Assembly: GCA_027306915.1 (NCBI GenBank) | Contig: DAHUYW010000003.1 | Location: 62,001 to 126,000 of the forward strand | Origin: Spirochaetales bacterium | Lineage (GTDB): Bacteria; Spirochaetota; Spirochaetia; DAHUYW01 | DNA: 64,000 nt | Direction of reading: 5' to 3' | Shown: positions 16,089 to 24,809 of the stretch, one piece after another | Layout of the letters: every line of letters starts with the position of its first letter | How positions within the stretch are numbered: position 1 is the first letter of the stretch | Program-made: the position numbers and the translations under genes | Notes under the pieces: model-generated | What the model saw: only the letters and a program-made list of their open reading frames with translations | What the model was told of the DNA's origin: nothing | The model's database searches: none

Positions 16089-16295
16089 TCAAATCAGGTC
16101 CTCTTCTTCGGCGAGCCGCATCTCGGCGGGATGATCCTCAAGGTCGTCGACCTCGATGGGATAGAGCCGGTAGCGCGCCGGGCTTCCCTCATCCTCGCGG
16201 ATGAGCGCATCAAGCTCGTATTGCGCGCTGCGCTGGGAGGGAAACACATATTTGGGCTCATCTCCTCTTCCGATGAACCAGAGCCGTCGTGCCAT
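16089..16295 (-). CDS. small acidic hypothetical protein
   Basis: A 68-residue protein, basic at the N-terminus (MARRLWFIGRGDEPKYVF) and strongly acidic at the end (RLAEEEDLI). No hydrophobic segment and no family I recognise. ATG 16295 has GGAGGT twelve bases upstream, which is slightly long spacing. It is co-directional with the iron ABC genes upstream and the D-amino acid operon downstream, with gaps of 167 and 139 bases, so it may be monocistronic. Confidence 0.5.
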   Translation of the reverse strand: MARRLWFIGRGDEPKYVFPSQRSAQYELDALIREDEGSPARYRLYPIEVDDLEDHPAEMRLAEEEDLI

Positions 16296-16462
16296 ACGTA
16301 GTGAGGCACCTCCCTGGAAGGACGGCAGCGGTCTTCCGCGCTTCCTAGCCCCTGCGCCCGTGAATTCTCGGAGCAAAATCACTTTTGTTCAAGAGGGCCG
16401 CGGAGATCGCGCAGCGCGCGCACAAGCTCATAAATCGAGCCAAACGATTGGCGCCTTCCCGC

Positions 16463-17446
16463 TCAGTCTATGGTCCACCGATAGCCTCCCTCACGTCCCT
16501 CCACCCGAACAGAGAGCTCCGACTCGGCGGAATCGGCACTCTCGGCGGAGAAGCCCTCCCGCCCGAGGGCGTGCTTCGTCCAGTGGAAGGCAAGGCCCTC
16601 GCCGGAGAGCCCGACTCGCCGCCTGCTTCCGCGCACGGCGCGGAAGCTCCCGCGCCGCCGGTCGAACTCAAGCCCCTCCGCGGGGAAGCTTCGCTCGAAG
16701 GCCCCCTGGAGGATCAAGTCCTCCGGGGCGCCGACCTCGATGGTCCCCTCGGGCGTGATGAGCCAGAGGCGATCGGCCACCGGGAGGGCGAGCTCGAGCT
16801 CGTGGGTCGCAAGCAGGACCGCATGCCCCTCACCGCGCGCAAGCGAGCGGAGGAGCGCCATGATCTCGACCCTCCTCGGAAGATCGAGAAAGGCGGTCGG
16901 CTCGTCGAGCAGAAGGAGGCGCGGCTCCTGGGCGAGCGCCCGGGCTATCATGATCCTCTGCCGCTCGCCGTCACTCAAGGTGGAGACGCTCCGCCCGGCG
17001 AGGTGGCCCGCCTTCACCGCCTGGATCGAGCGGCGAATCACCCGGTCGTCCTCCGCCGAAAGCCCGCCTGTCCACGCCGTATACGGATAGCGGCCGAGCG
17101 CGACGAGCTCGTAGCCCGTGAGCATGCCCGAGTCGACGCGCTCGGTGAGAACGACACTTACCTCCCGGGCGCGCTCGCGCAAGGAGAGCCCGTCGATCGC
17201 CCTTCCGGCAATCCGCAGCTCGCCCGCGAGCGGCTCCTCGAACCCGGCGATGGTCTTGAGAAGGGTCGACTTGCCCGATCCATTCGGACCGAGCAGGCAG
17301 ACAAGCTCTCCCTCGTGCAACGCCTCGCTGACGCCCGCTAACACGACGGTCGGCTCGCCGCCGCGACCTCGCCCGCCCGCAGCGCGATAGCCGACCGAGA
17401 GCCGTTCGAGCACCGCCAGCGCCGCCGACTCGCCGCTTGCGCTCAT
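16463..17446 (-). CDS. iron-complex ABC transporter ATP-binding protein (FecE type)
   Basis: A 327-residue ATPase. Walker A GPNGSGKST near residue 50, signature LSDGERQRIMIARAL, Walker B LLLLDEPTAFLD and the His switch (LLATHELE) are intact, so it should hydrolyse ATP. It is the last gene of an operon with a FecCD permease (ATGA overlap) and a substrate-binding protein. A C-terminal extension of about 75 residues, Ser/Glu/Arg-rich, goes beyond the standard FecE length; its role is unknown. Substrate is probably a siderophore, heme or cobalamin. Confidence 0.9.
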   Translation of the reverse strand: MSASGESAALAVLERLSVGYRAAGGRGRGGEPTVVLAGVSEALHEGELVCLLGPNGSGKSTLLKTIAGFEEPLAGELRIAGRAIDGLSLRERAREVSVVLTERVDSGMLTGYELVALGRYPYTAWTGGLSAEDDRVIRRSIQAVKAGHLAGRSVSTLSDGERQRIMIARALAQEPRLLLLDEPTAFLDLPRRVEIMALLRSLARGEGHAVLLATHELELALPVADRLWLITPEGTIEVGAPEDLILQGAFERSFPAEGLEFDRRRGSFRAVRGSRRRVGLSGEGLAFHWTKHALGREGFSAESADSAESELSVRVEGREGGYRWTID

Positions 17447-18507
17447 CCGGCAAAGGTCTCTTTGAGATTGCGCCGCCTCATGATGACCCAAACGACGACG
17501 GGAACTCCGATGAGGGCGGTGACTGCGTTGAGCGGCAGGACGTTCTCGCTTCCCGGAAGCTGAGAGACGACATCGGCGGCAAGGGTTGTCGTCGCGCCGA
17601 GCAGCGCAACCGCGGGCAGGAGGGTCCGGTGGTTCGAGGTAGAGAGAAGGCTGCGCGCGAGATGGGGGATCGCCACCCCGACGAAGGCGATGGGTCCGCA
17701 GAAAGCGGTTACGGTTCCGGCGAGCAGCGCCGTGTTCGCGAGGAGCAGGGTCCTCACCGCGCCGACCCGCATCCCCATGCTCTTGGCGTAGCCTTCGCCG
17801 AGGAGGAGGGCGTTGAGCTGCTTTCCGGAGAGATGGCTTGCCGCGATCCCCACGGCTATGGCAACTCCAAAGACCGGCATCTGCTCCCAGGTGACTGTTT
17901 GAAAGCTACCGAAGGTCCAGGCGATGTAGGCCTGCACCCGATCGGCGGCGCTCCATTCCAGGAGGATGCTCACGACAGCGCTCACCGCGTAGCCGAAGAA
18001 AAGCCCGAGAACAAGGAGCGTCATTACGCTGGGCACCCGCTGCGCGTAGACGAGCACGAGGAGGAGCACCCCAGCCGCCCCGGCTCCCGCTGCGGCGACG
18101 ATCGCAAGCTGGCCGCTCACCCCCAGACCGGCAAGGAGCGCCGCCCCCGAGGCGGCGCCGGAGGCGAGAACGACGAGCGCTACGCCGAGGCTCGCCCCGG
18201 AGCTTATCCCGAGTACGAAGGGATCCGCGAGGGGGTTGCGGAAGAGCGTCTGCATCGAGAGGCCGCACAGGCCGAGGGCTCCGCCGGCAAGAAGCGCGGT
18301 AATCGCCTTCGGGAGACGGATGAGGAGAACGATCGTCTGCCACGCGCGAAAATCGCCTCCCTCCCCGTGGCCCGGTCCAAGGCCGAGGAGGATGCGCGCG
18401 ATCGCTCCAGGCGGAATGGCGATCGCGCCGAGCACGATGTCGAGCGCAAAGGCCGCGACGAGGCCGCAGGAAAGCAGAACGAAGGCTCGGCTCCTTTTCT
18501 TCATCAT
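17443..18507 (-). CDS. FecCD family iron-complex ABC permease
   Basis: A 354-residue inner-membrane permease with about ten segments. FecCD hallmarks: LLAGGALGLCGLSMQTLFRNPLADPF region near residue 75 (quoted in part), GISSGASLG, and near the C-terminus AFVGVAIPHLAR and LLPAVALLGA. It pairs with the ATPase downstream (overlap ATGA at 17443-17446) and the binding protein upstream (overlap at 18504-18507). One permease gene implies a homodimeric channel. Confidence 0.92.
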   Translation of the reverse strand: MMKKRSRAFVLLSCGLVAAFALDIVLGAIAIPPGAIARILLGLGPGHGEGGDFRAWQTIVLLIRLPKAITALLAGGALGLCGLSMQTLFRNPLADPFVLGISSGASLGVALVVLASGAASGAALLAGLGVSGQLAIVAAAGAGAAGVLLLVLVYAQRVPSVMTLLVLGLFFGYAVSAVVSILLEWSAADRVQAYIAWTFGSFQTVTWEQMPVFGVAIAVGIAASHLSGKQLNALLLGEGYAKSMGMRVGAVRTLLLANTALLAGTVTAFCGPIAFVGVAIPHLARSLLSTSNHRTLLPAVALLGATTTLAADVVSQLPGSENVLPLNAVTALIGVPVVVWVIMRRRNLKETFAG

Positions 18508-19754
18508 CTCACCCGCCGGTAGTAGGTGAGCTCATGACCGGGCAAAAGCCCCGGATGAAAGATCTTGATGAGATCGGCCAGCACCACCTGCGGCCGCACG
18601 GGCCCGGACTCCCAGTAGTCGTTCCCGCCCTCGGGCGTCACGCGGGCGTTGTTGTTGTAAAGGTCGTCGTCCTTGAAGGCTTTGAACTGGGCGAAGCGAG
18701 GATCAGCGGCAAGGGCATCGGCGCGGGTGCGATAGTCGCCCGTATTGAGCCAGAAATCGGCGTTCGCCGCGCGATCGATAACCGCTTCGAGGCTCAAGGG
18801 TTGGGTCCCGCTCGCGCCGGTGTTCGCCCACAGGTAGTCGGCCCCGGCGTCGCGAAGCAGCGCCGCCACGTAGCTCTTGCCGCCGGGCATCCCCCAAGAG
18901 CCCTGCCAGGGAGCGTTCACGAAAACCGTCGGCCGGTCGGGGGCCTTCGCAGCGAGAGCCTTGAGCCGATTGTACTCGGCGGCAATCGCGGCGAAAAGGG
19001 CGTTCGCCTCCCGCTCCTTGTTGTAGAAGAGGGCTATGAACTTGATCCACTCGGCTCGGCCGAGGGGAGTCGGCTCCGCCCAATCCCCGTCAAGCACCAC
19101 CGGTAGACCCGCCTCGAGAAGCTTCGGGTAGATCTCTCCCGCTCCGCCCGAGCCGACGGCGAACACCACATCGGGACGGAGCGCGATGAGGAGCTCGACG
19201 TTGGTCGCCGCACCCTCCCCCACCTGCGCGATCCTGCCCCGCTGGACCCCCAGGCGAACCTCGCGACTGTAGACGTAGGACGAGCGCTGGATCCCCTTTA
19301 GGGTCGCCATCTCGCCGAGCATACCGATCTCGGCAAGATAGGTCGCCGACAAGGCGACCACCGAGTGCACGGGGATGGTGACCCTTACGGCGTTCGGGTA
19401 GCCGGCGGGCGCCTGAGCTCCGCGCTCGACGAGCAGGTACTCGAAGCCGCCCTTCGCGCCGGGCCAGGGACGCGTGACACGGACCACCTTGTAAGTGCCG
19501 TGATAGGCGACCGAGAAGCCGGTCGCGTAGCTGGGAACAACCTCGGCGTCAAAGAGGTCGACCGGAGGGCGCTGGGCATCGCCCGCCTCGTTGGCCGCGA
19601 CCGACGAGGCGGATGGTCGGGCAGTGTTCCCGGAAGGCGGTCCCCCGCCCGCCGCAGCCTGCCCCCCGCGTTCCCGAATCCCCGCTGCCCAGGCCGCAGG
19701 GGCGGCCATGAAGAAGAGCCCTGCTACCGAAAAGACAAGCGCCCACTTCGCCAT
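18504..19754 (-). CDS. iron-complex ABC transporter substrate-binding protein
   Basis: A 416-residue secreted protein. A signal peptide is clear (MAKWALVFSVAGLFFMAAP, cleavage near AWA-AG), followed by a low-complexity Gly/Ala/Ser linker of about 50 residues, then a PF01497-like periplasmic binding fold (LLIALRPDVVFAVGS, LPVVLDGDWAE). The linker is longer than usual. It is the first gene of the transporter, 38 bases after pyrC. ATG 19754 was chosen for the signal peptide. Ligand not deducible; iron-siderophore, heme or corrinoid are all possible. Confidence 0.85.
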   Translation of the reverse strand: MAKWALVFSVAGLFFMAAPAAWAAGIRERGGQAAAGGGPPSGNTARPSASSVAANEAGDAQRPPVDLFDAEVVPSYATGFSVAYHGTYKVVRVTRPWPGAKGGFEYLLVERGAQAPAGYPNAVRVTIPVHSVVALSATYLAEIGMLGEMATLKGIQRSSYVYSREVRLGVQRGRIAQVGEGAATNVELLIALRPDVVFAVGSGGAGEIYPKLLEAGLPVVLDGDWAEPTPLGRAEWIKFIALFYNKEREANALFAAIAAEYNRLKALAAKAPDRPTVFVNAPWQGSWGMPGGKSYVAALLRDAGADYLWANTGASGTQPLSLEAVIDRAANADFWLNTGDYRTRADALAADPRFAQFKAFKDDDLYNNNARVTPEGGNDYWESGPVRPQVVLADLIKIFHPGLLPGHELTYYRRVR

Positions 19755-19792
19755 GCGTGTCCTCAAACGATAGACGCCGGGGGAGGAATGAG

Positions 19793-20812
19793 TCAATGAG
19801 GAGGCGCAACCCGCCATGGGAGCTCCCTCCCCGCGGCGAGCGGCACTACCCCGTGGGCCACCTCGGGCACCTGCCATGCTTCCCGGCGAAGCTCGAGCCT
19901 CCCTTCGTTCAGGGGGAGACCGTAGAACTCGGCGCCGAAGCGGCTCACGAAGGGCTCAAGCAGATCCAGACGGCCGCTCTCGTCGAAGAAACCCGCGAGG
20001 AGCGAGAGACTCGCCGGCATGCTGTAGACGCCGGCGGCGACACGGGGCCCCTCCTTGGCCGCCCGAGGGTGCGGCGCGCTGTCGGAGCCGAAAAAGAAGC
20101 GCCGATTCGCCTCGAGGACGACCTGTTGGATCGCCTTTCGGTCGCGTGCGCCCTTCACCACCGGCTTGCAGAAGAGGTGCGGATCGAGCCCTCCGCCGAA
20201 GAGGTCGTCGAGAGTGTAGAGAAGATGATGGACCGTCACGGTAGCTGCGACGCGATCGGGCAGCGCGAGCACAGCCTCGACGCCGGGCGCCGAGGAGACA
20301 TGCTCGAGCACGATGCGAAGGCCTGGAAACCTCTCGGCAAACTGGATGAGCCGCGGCAGAAAGGCGCGCTCCCGGTCGAGGGCCTCCGCGCCCGGCTCCT
20401 CTCCGTGGAGGCAGAGCACGAGCCCCTCGGCCTCCATCGCGGCGATCGTTTCCATGACGGTCTCGCTCTCCGCAATCCCGTCCTCCGAGTTTGTCGTCAC
20501 CCCTTGGGGGTAGTACTTGCCCGCAACCGCCCCCGCACTTTTCAGCGCGCGGACCCGCTCCCGGTCCATCCCGGCTTGAATCTTGAAGGCCATCAGAGGG
20601 ACAAACCCGCCGCCGGCCGCCTTTAGAATGGCGGTCCGGTACCCGGCGAGTCCCTCCGGGGTCGTGATCGGAGGAATCGTGTTGGGCATGACGAGTGCCC
20701 GCGCAAAGGAGCTCGCGAGATCTTGCGCGTAGCCCGCAAGCTCCGGTCCCTGCCTGAGATGGACGTGCATGTCGTCGGGTCTGCGAAGCGTGATCTCCCG
20801 GATTTCCTTCAT
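19793..20812 (-). CDS. pyrC: dihydroorotase, class II (PyrC)
   Basis: A 339-residue cyclic amidohydrolase of pyrimidine synthesis (carbamoyl-aspartate to dihydroorotate). Metal site residues are visible: HVH in DDMHVHLRQG, the carboxylated Lys in AGKYYPQGVTTNS, His in CLHGE, His in TVHHL, and the Asp in FGSDSAPHP. Length and order fit the E. coli-type class II enzyme. ATG 20812 comes 6 bases after the stop of the lipoyl-KAS III fusion and lacks a clear ribosome binding site, so it is probably coupled to that gene. Confidence 0.93.
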   Translation of the reverse strand: MKEIREITLRRPDDMHVHLRQGPELAGYAQDLASSFARALVMPNTIPPITTPEGLAGYRTAILKAAGGGFVPLMAFKIQAGMDRERVRALKSAGAVAGKYYPQGVTTNSEDGIAESETVMETIAAMEAEGLVLCLHGEEPGAEALDRERAFLPRLIQFAERFPGLRIVLEHVSSAPGVEAVLALPDRVAATVTVHHLLYTLDDLFGGGLDPHLFCKPVVKGARDRKAIQQVVLEANRRFFFGSDSAPHPRAAKEGPRVAAGVYSMPASLSLLAGFFDESGRLDLLEPFVSRFGAEFYGLPLNEGRLELRREAWQVPEVAHGVVPLAAGRELPWRVAPPH

Positions 20813-20818
20813 CGAAGG

Positions 20819-22369
20819 TTACCAGGTAAGAACACCGCCTGCGATGGTGAGGCCTGCGCCCACCGCGCACAGGAGAAGCTTGTCGCCGGGCTTGAGCTTT
20901 CCCGACAGCTCGAGATCCTTCAGCGCGAGCGGAATCGACGCGGAGGAGGTATTCCCGTACTTGGCAATGTTGAAGAAGAACTTCTCTATGGGAAGATTGA
21001 GCTTGTGTGCGACCGATTTGAGAATCCGCTGGTTGGCCTGGTGGGGAACGACCCAGGCGAAATCGGCGAGCGCCGTCCCGGACTCCTTTGCGACAGCCTC
21101 GATGACGCTTGAAAAGCTTGTCACCGCGGTGCGGAACATCCTTCCGCCGTCCATGTACCAGAAGCCCTCGTCGACGGCGAGGTCGCTTCCGGGCGGGTAC
21201 TCCGACCCTCCGGCCTTCCGGTAGATGATGTCGTAGCCGGAGCTGTCCGCAGCCATGACGATATTCGAGAGCACATGGCCCTCCCCTCCCCGCGAAGGCT
21301 TGTCCGCGGTGAGCACCGCCGCCCCCGACCCGTCGCCGAAGAGAAAGGCGGTTGCGCGGTCGGTCTTGTTGGTGAACTTGCTCATCTCCTCGGCGGCAAC
21401 GACGAGCACGTTCCGATAGGTACCCGTCATGATGAACTGCCGACCGACCGACAGGGCGTAGAGCCAACCGCTGCACGCGGCCGAGATGTCGAAGGCCGGC
21501 ACGTGAGGACATCCAAGCTTCTGTTGGATGGCGTTCGCCGTGGCCGGAAGCGGCATGTCGGGGGTCGTCGTCGCTACCACGATGAGATCGAGATCTGCGG
21601 CCGCGAGCCCGGCGCCCTCCAGGGCAGTCCGCGAAGCCTGCACGGCGAGATCGGATGTGCTCTCCTTCTCCGCCCACCTGCGCTCCCGGATGCCGGTCAC
21701 CTTCTCGATGTAGCCTTCGTTTATGTCGGAGAAATGCTCCAAGAAGACTGCATTGTCCACGACCTTCGCGGGAACGTAGGTCCCGATGCCCGCTACGAAG
21801 CAGGTGCGCAGCGCGCCTCCGGCGGCCGCCTTCTTCGCCTCCTGCTCGTCGATGTAGCGCCCAATCTCCGCGGCCGTGATCCTACCGTCCGGCGCCTCCG
21901 CCGCGATGGCTGCGACGTCGGCTTCCGTAAGATTGTTGTCGCCTATCATCTTCTTCAGACGAGGGCTCAAGGTGCGAAGGAGATCGCCTGAAGGTGCCGT
22001 TTGCTTCGCCGCCGCGGCGCCCCCGGCGCCGGCGGTAGCGGCAGCACCCGCCGCGCGGCGTCCGTTATGGCCGCTCTCGCTCTTCTCGAGGTGCTTCATG
22101 TCGGGATCCGAAGTGCGCATCTCAAGAAGGGGAGCTCCCACGTCGACGACATCACCCTCCGCGGCAGCGAGGGTCACGACCTCGCCCGCGCAGGGCGACT
22201 CGAACTGCCAGACCGATTTCTCAGTCTCGATCTCCGCGATGATCTGGCCCTTGGCGACCCGTTCGCCCGGCTTAATCTTCCACGCGACGAGGATCCCGTC
22301 CACAATCGATTCTCCGTTGAACGGCATCGGAATCGTTATGTTGAAGTCGCTCTTTGTCACGGCCATCAT
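20819..22369 (-). CDS. lipoyl domain - E3-binding domain - beta-ketoacyl-ACP synthase III fusion
   Basis: 516 residues in three parts. Residues 10-86 form a lipoyl domain with the lipoylated Lys51 in AEIETEKSVW. Residues about 129-175 form a peripheral subunit-binding (E3-binding) domain (LSPRLKKMIGDNN ... DGRITAAEIG), after an Ala/Gly linker. Residues 186-516 are a complete FabH with Cys299 (ISAACSG), His443 (PHQANQ) and Asn473 (YGNTSS). The CoA acyltransferase core of an E2 (HxxxDG) is absent. It lies 8 bases after a fused E1 dehydrogenase gene. Inferred role: take an acyl group made by E1 on the lipoyl arm and condense it with malonyl-ACP. Confidence 0.9.
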   Translation of the reverse strand: MMAVTKSDFNITIPMPFNGESIVDGILVAWKIKPGERVAKGQIIAEIETEKSVWQFESPCAGEVVTLAAAEGDVVDVGAPLLEMRTSDPDMKHLEKSESGHNGRRAAGAAATAGAGGAAAAKQTAPSGDLLRTLSPRLKKMIGDNNLTEADVAAIAAEAPDGRITAAEIGRYIDEQEAKKAAAGGALRTCFVAGIGTYVPAKVVDNAVFLEHFSDINEGYIEKVTGIRERRWAEKESTSDLAVQASRTALEGAGLAAADLDLIVVATTTPDMPLPATANAIQQKLGCPHVPAFDISAACSGWLYALSVGRQFIMTGTYRNVLVVAAEEMSKFTNKTDRATAFLFGDGSGAAVLTADKPSRGGEGHVLSNIVMAADSSGYDIIYRKAGGSEYPPGSDLAVDEGFWYMDGGRMFRTAVTSFSSVIEAVAKESGTALADFAWVVPHQANQRILKSVAHKLNLPIEKFFFNIAKYGNTSSASIPLALKDLELSGKLKPGDKLLLCAVGAGLTIAGGVLTW

Positions 22370-22377
22370 GTCTCTCC

Positions 22378-24357
22378 CTAATATTTGAGGAGCTCTCGTA
22401 TCTTTTCCTGGATAGTGGCGCTGCTCGGGCGGTAGACGCTCTCCAGCTCCGGGGCGAAGGGTACCGGAGTGTCCGGGGGGGTTATCAGCGTCGGCGGGGC
22501 GTCAAGGTCAAAGAAGTTCCGCTCGACGATGCCGGAGATGATCGTGGCGCCCAGGCTTCCCGTTCGCCACGCCTCGTGAACCACGAGAAGGCGGTGCGTC
22601 TTCTTCACGGAGTTGGAGAGAGTCTCCCAGTCGAAGGGCTTCAGAACCCGAGGATCAACCACCTCGATCGTAACCCCTTCCTGCTTCTCGATCGCCTGAA
22701 CCGCATCGAGACACTCATGCATCATTGCCCCATAGGAGAGAAGCGTCAGATTCTCGCCCTTCTTGCGTACCACCGCGTGGTCGAGCGTCTCGATCTGCCC
22801 GTCGAAGGAGATGTCACCCTTCAGACGCCGGTAGAGAAACTTGCTCTCGAAGAAGAGCACGGGATTGTCATCGTAGATCGAAGCAAGTAGGAGGTGAAAG
22901 AAATCCTCCGCGAAGGAGGGGTAGACTATCTTCAGCCCCGGGAAGGTGCCGAAGAATCCGTCGAGGTCCTCCGAATGAAAGGGCCCATAGCTCAAGCCTC
23001 CTCCGGTCGGCATCCGAATGGTCAGCGGCAGGCAGTGGCCGGTGCGGAAAAAGAAGGTTCCGGCGTTTATGCCTATCTGCGTGGTCGCATCGGCCGAGAA
23101 ATCGGAGAACTGCATCTCGATGACCGGGCGTAAGCCCATCTCGGCGGCGCCGATCGCAAAACCAGTAAACCCGGATTCGGCGAGCGGCATATCCACGATC
23201 CGCTCGCGCCCGTACTTGGGAAAGAGCCCCTTCGTCGCCTTGAAGGGACCGCCGTACTCTCCGATATCCTCTCCGATAAGAAAGACCGCTGGGTCGTGCT
23301 GGAGCGCGTGGTCGAGCGCGGCGTTCACCGCCTGGACCGGCGTCACATCCTCCTTGGTGAGCGGAGGCAGCGAACGCAAAACCTTGCGGTCGGGAGCTTT
23401 GTAGGGCGACCAATTCGTCCGCTTGGGATCCACCTTCTGGAGCTGGATTGCGCGGTTTGCCTCGGCCGAAACATGCTCCTGCCACTCCTGCTCGAGCCGC
23501 GCGAGCTCCTCCGCTGCAATGATCTTGCCGGCGAGCAGGTAGTCGCGCATGACGGTCAAGGGATCTTCGATCCGCCACCGGTCGAGATCCTCCTGTGGAA
23601 CGTAATCCGCCGTGTCGTAGGCGGCGTGGCCCACAAGTCGGTAGGTCACCGTCTCGAGCAGATAGGGCTCCGGGTCGGTGCGCATCGTGTCGATTATCTC
23701 TTTCACCGTCTCGTACACTTCGACGGCATTGGTCGCCTTTATCCTGTTGCCCTTTATCCCGTAGCCCGCCGCCCTCGAGGATAGGTCGTCGCAGTTGTAC
23801 TGGTGCTTGGTGGGCGTCGAGTAGGCCCACTGATTGTTCTCGATCATGAAGAGAACGGGAATCTTAAGCACCGAAGCGATATTGAGCGACTCATGAAAGT
23901 CGCCGGTGCTCGTTCCTCCATCCCCGATGATGGCCACCCCCACGGCGGGAATGCCCTGCTTGCGCCGTGCATAGACCGCTCCGGTCACGTTGGGAAGCAT
24001 CACCCCGAGATGGCTCACCATGGGCAGGAGGCCCTTCGTCGGGATTCCGTGATGGACGTTTCCATCCTTTCCGCCCGTCGAGCTCTCCACGTTGGCGAGG
24101 TAGTGGCAGAAAAGGTGAAAAACGGGTATCCCCCAGACCAGGTAGCCGGCAAAATCCCGCTGCATGAAGTTGCAGACGTCGGTCTGCGGATTCAAGGCCG
24201 AGGTGATGCCGACTATCGCCCCCTCGTTCCCCTCCCCCGAGGTCACGGTTCCCTTAACCAGACTCTGCCGGTAGAGATCCATGATGCGGTCCTCGCTCTT
24301 GCGCGCGAGATACATATTGCGATACATCTGCAAGGGGAGCTCTTTTCCGATACCCAT
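22378..24357 (-). CDS. 2-oxoacid dehydrogenase E1, fused alpha and beta subunits (branched-chain type)
   Basis: A 659-residue thiamine-diphosphate enzyme. Residues 1-340 are the alpha subunit with the TPP motif GDGGTSTGDFHESLN (from residue 145) to ENN at 173-175. Residues about 355-659 are the beta subunit (FLIGEDIGEYGG, IEMQFSDF, YGPFHSEDLDG, VVHEAWRTG). The beta part resembles branched-chain 2-oxoacid E1 more than pyruvate E1. It decarboxylates a 2-oxoacid and acylates a lipoyl domain, presumably that of the next gene. ATG 24357 has TTAGGA upstream. No E3 gene is in the window. Confidence 0.9.
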   Translation of the reverse strand: MGIGKELPLQMYRNMYLARKSEDRIMDLYRQSLVKGTVTSGEGNEGAIVGITSALNPQTDVCNFMQRDFAGYLVWGIPVFHLFCHYLANVESSTGGKDGNVHHGIPTKGLLPMVSHLGVMLPNVTGAVYARRKQGIPAVGVAIIGDGGTSTGDFHESLNIASVLKIPVLFMIENNQWAYSTPTKHQYNCDDLSSRAAGYGIKGNRIKATNAVEVYETVKEIIDTMRTDPEPYLLETVTYRLVGHAAYDTADYVPQEDLDRWRIEDPLTVMRDYLLAGKIIAAEELARLEQEWQEHVSAEANRAIQLQKVDPKRTNWSPYKAPDRKVLRSLPPLTKEDVTPVQAVNAALDHALQHDPAVFLIGEDIGEYGGPFKATKGLFPKYGRERIVDMPLAESGFTGFAIGAAEMGLRPVIEMQFSDFSADATTQIGINAGTFFFRTGHCLPLTIRMPTGGGLSYGPFHSEDLDGFFGTFPGLKIVYPSFAEDFFHLLLASIYDDNPVLFFESKFLYRRLKGDISFDGQIETLDHAVVRKKGENLTLLSYGAMMHECLDAVQAIEKQEGVTIEVVDPRVLKPFDWETLSNSVKKTHRLLVVHEAWRTGSLGATIISGIVERNFFDLDAPPTLITPPDTPVPFAPELESVYRPSSATIQEKIRELLKY

Positions 24358-24457
24358 TCCTAAGCCTCGTCTTCCGTTGGTTTTACCTGGGCTGTCCGAC
24401 TGCGCCTCGAGCGAGCTTGTTGGAAAGAAGTTGAAGACGGAAAAACGGCGCCAAGAG

Positions 24458-24486
24458 AGGATATCAGCATCCGGCGAAATCTTCAA
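24458..24486 (-). promoter_or_regulatory. candidate promoter for the E1/lipoyl-KAS III operon
   Basis: On the minus strand TTGAAG (24486-24481), 17-base spacer, TATCCT (24463-24458), leaving a leader of about 95 bases before the E1 start at 24357. Confidence 0.4.
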
Positions 24487-24681
24487 GAAGCGACCCTTCA
24501 CCCCACATGAGCGCGTCATGCGCCCGGCGAGGCGCCGGCGGCATCGAGCTCATGACTTCATCTCCGAGGTCCCTGCTGGCACCCTTCTCCTCCGTCCCGG
24601 TCGGTTTCACCTACATGACAGGGCGGATCGCCGCACGGGTGCAGCCTTGAGCGTGGAAAACTCGTTTTTTTGCACCTTTTT

Positions 24682-24710
24682 TTGACTTTGCCTGTCAAGA
24701 GAGATATAGT
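24682..24710 (+). promoter_or_regulatory. promoter of the SDR gene
   Basis: TTGACT, 17-base spacer, TATAGT: one of the best sigma-70 matches in the window, in an AT-rich stretch with a run of T just upstream. Confidence 0.75.
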
Positions 24711-24717
24711 GGTCATT

Positions 24718-24739
24718 AACGAACGACTGCTCGTTCATT
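24718..24739. promoter_or_regulatory. palindromic operator candidate (TetR-like)
   Basis: AACGAACGA, 4-base centre CTGC, TCGTTCATT: nine-base arms with one mismatched pair. It begins 7 bases after the -10, covering the expected transcription start, so a bound repressor would block the promoter. The GAACGA-N4-TCGTTC pattern resembles TetR-family operators. No regulator gene is adjacent. Confidence 0.6.
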
Positions 24740-24809
24740 TATCTGAGCGAGTTGCGCGAAGGATGCGAGCTGCCGTTCGCAGGAGATCGCCTTCAAGTGA
24801 GGTGGGAGT

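Larger units (their letters stand above)
24358..24809. other. divergent intergenic region between the E1 gene and the SDR gene
   Basis: 452 bases with no convincing gene. It holds a candidate leftward promoter (24458-24486), a strong rightward promoter (24682-24710) and a 22-base palindrome (24718-24739). Most of the remainder has no recognisable structure. Confidence 0.6.

Noticed and set aside
24600..24640. Possible gene fragment upstream of the SDR gene
   Set aside because: Stop codons interrupt all frames of useful length and no ribosome binding site fits.
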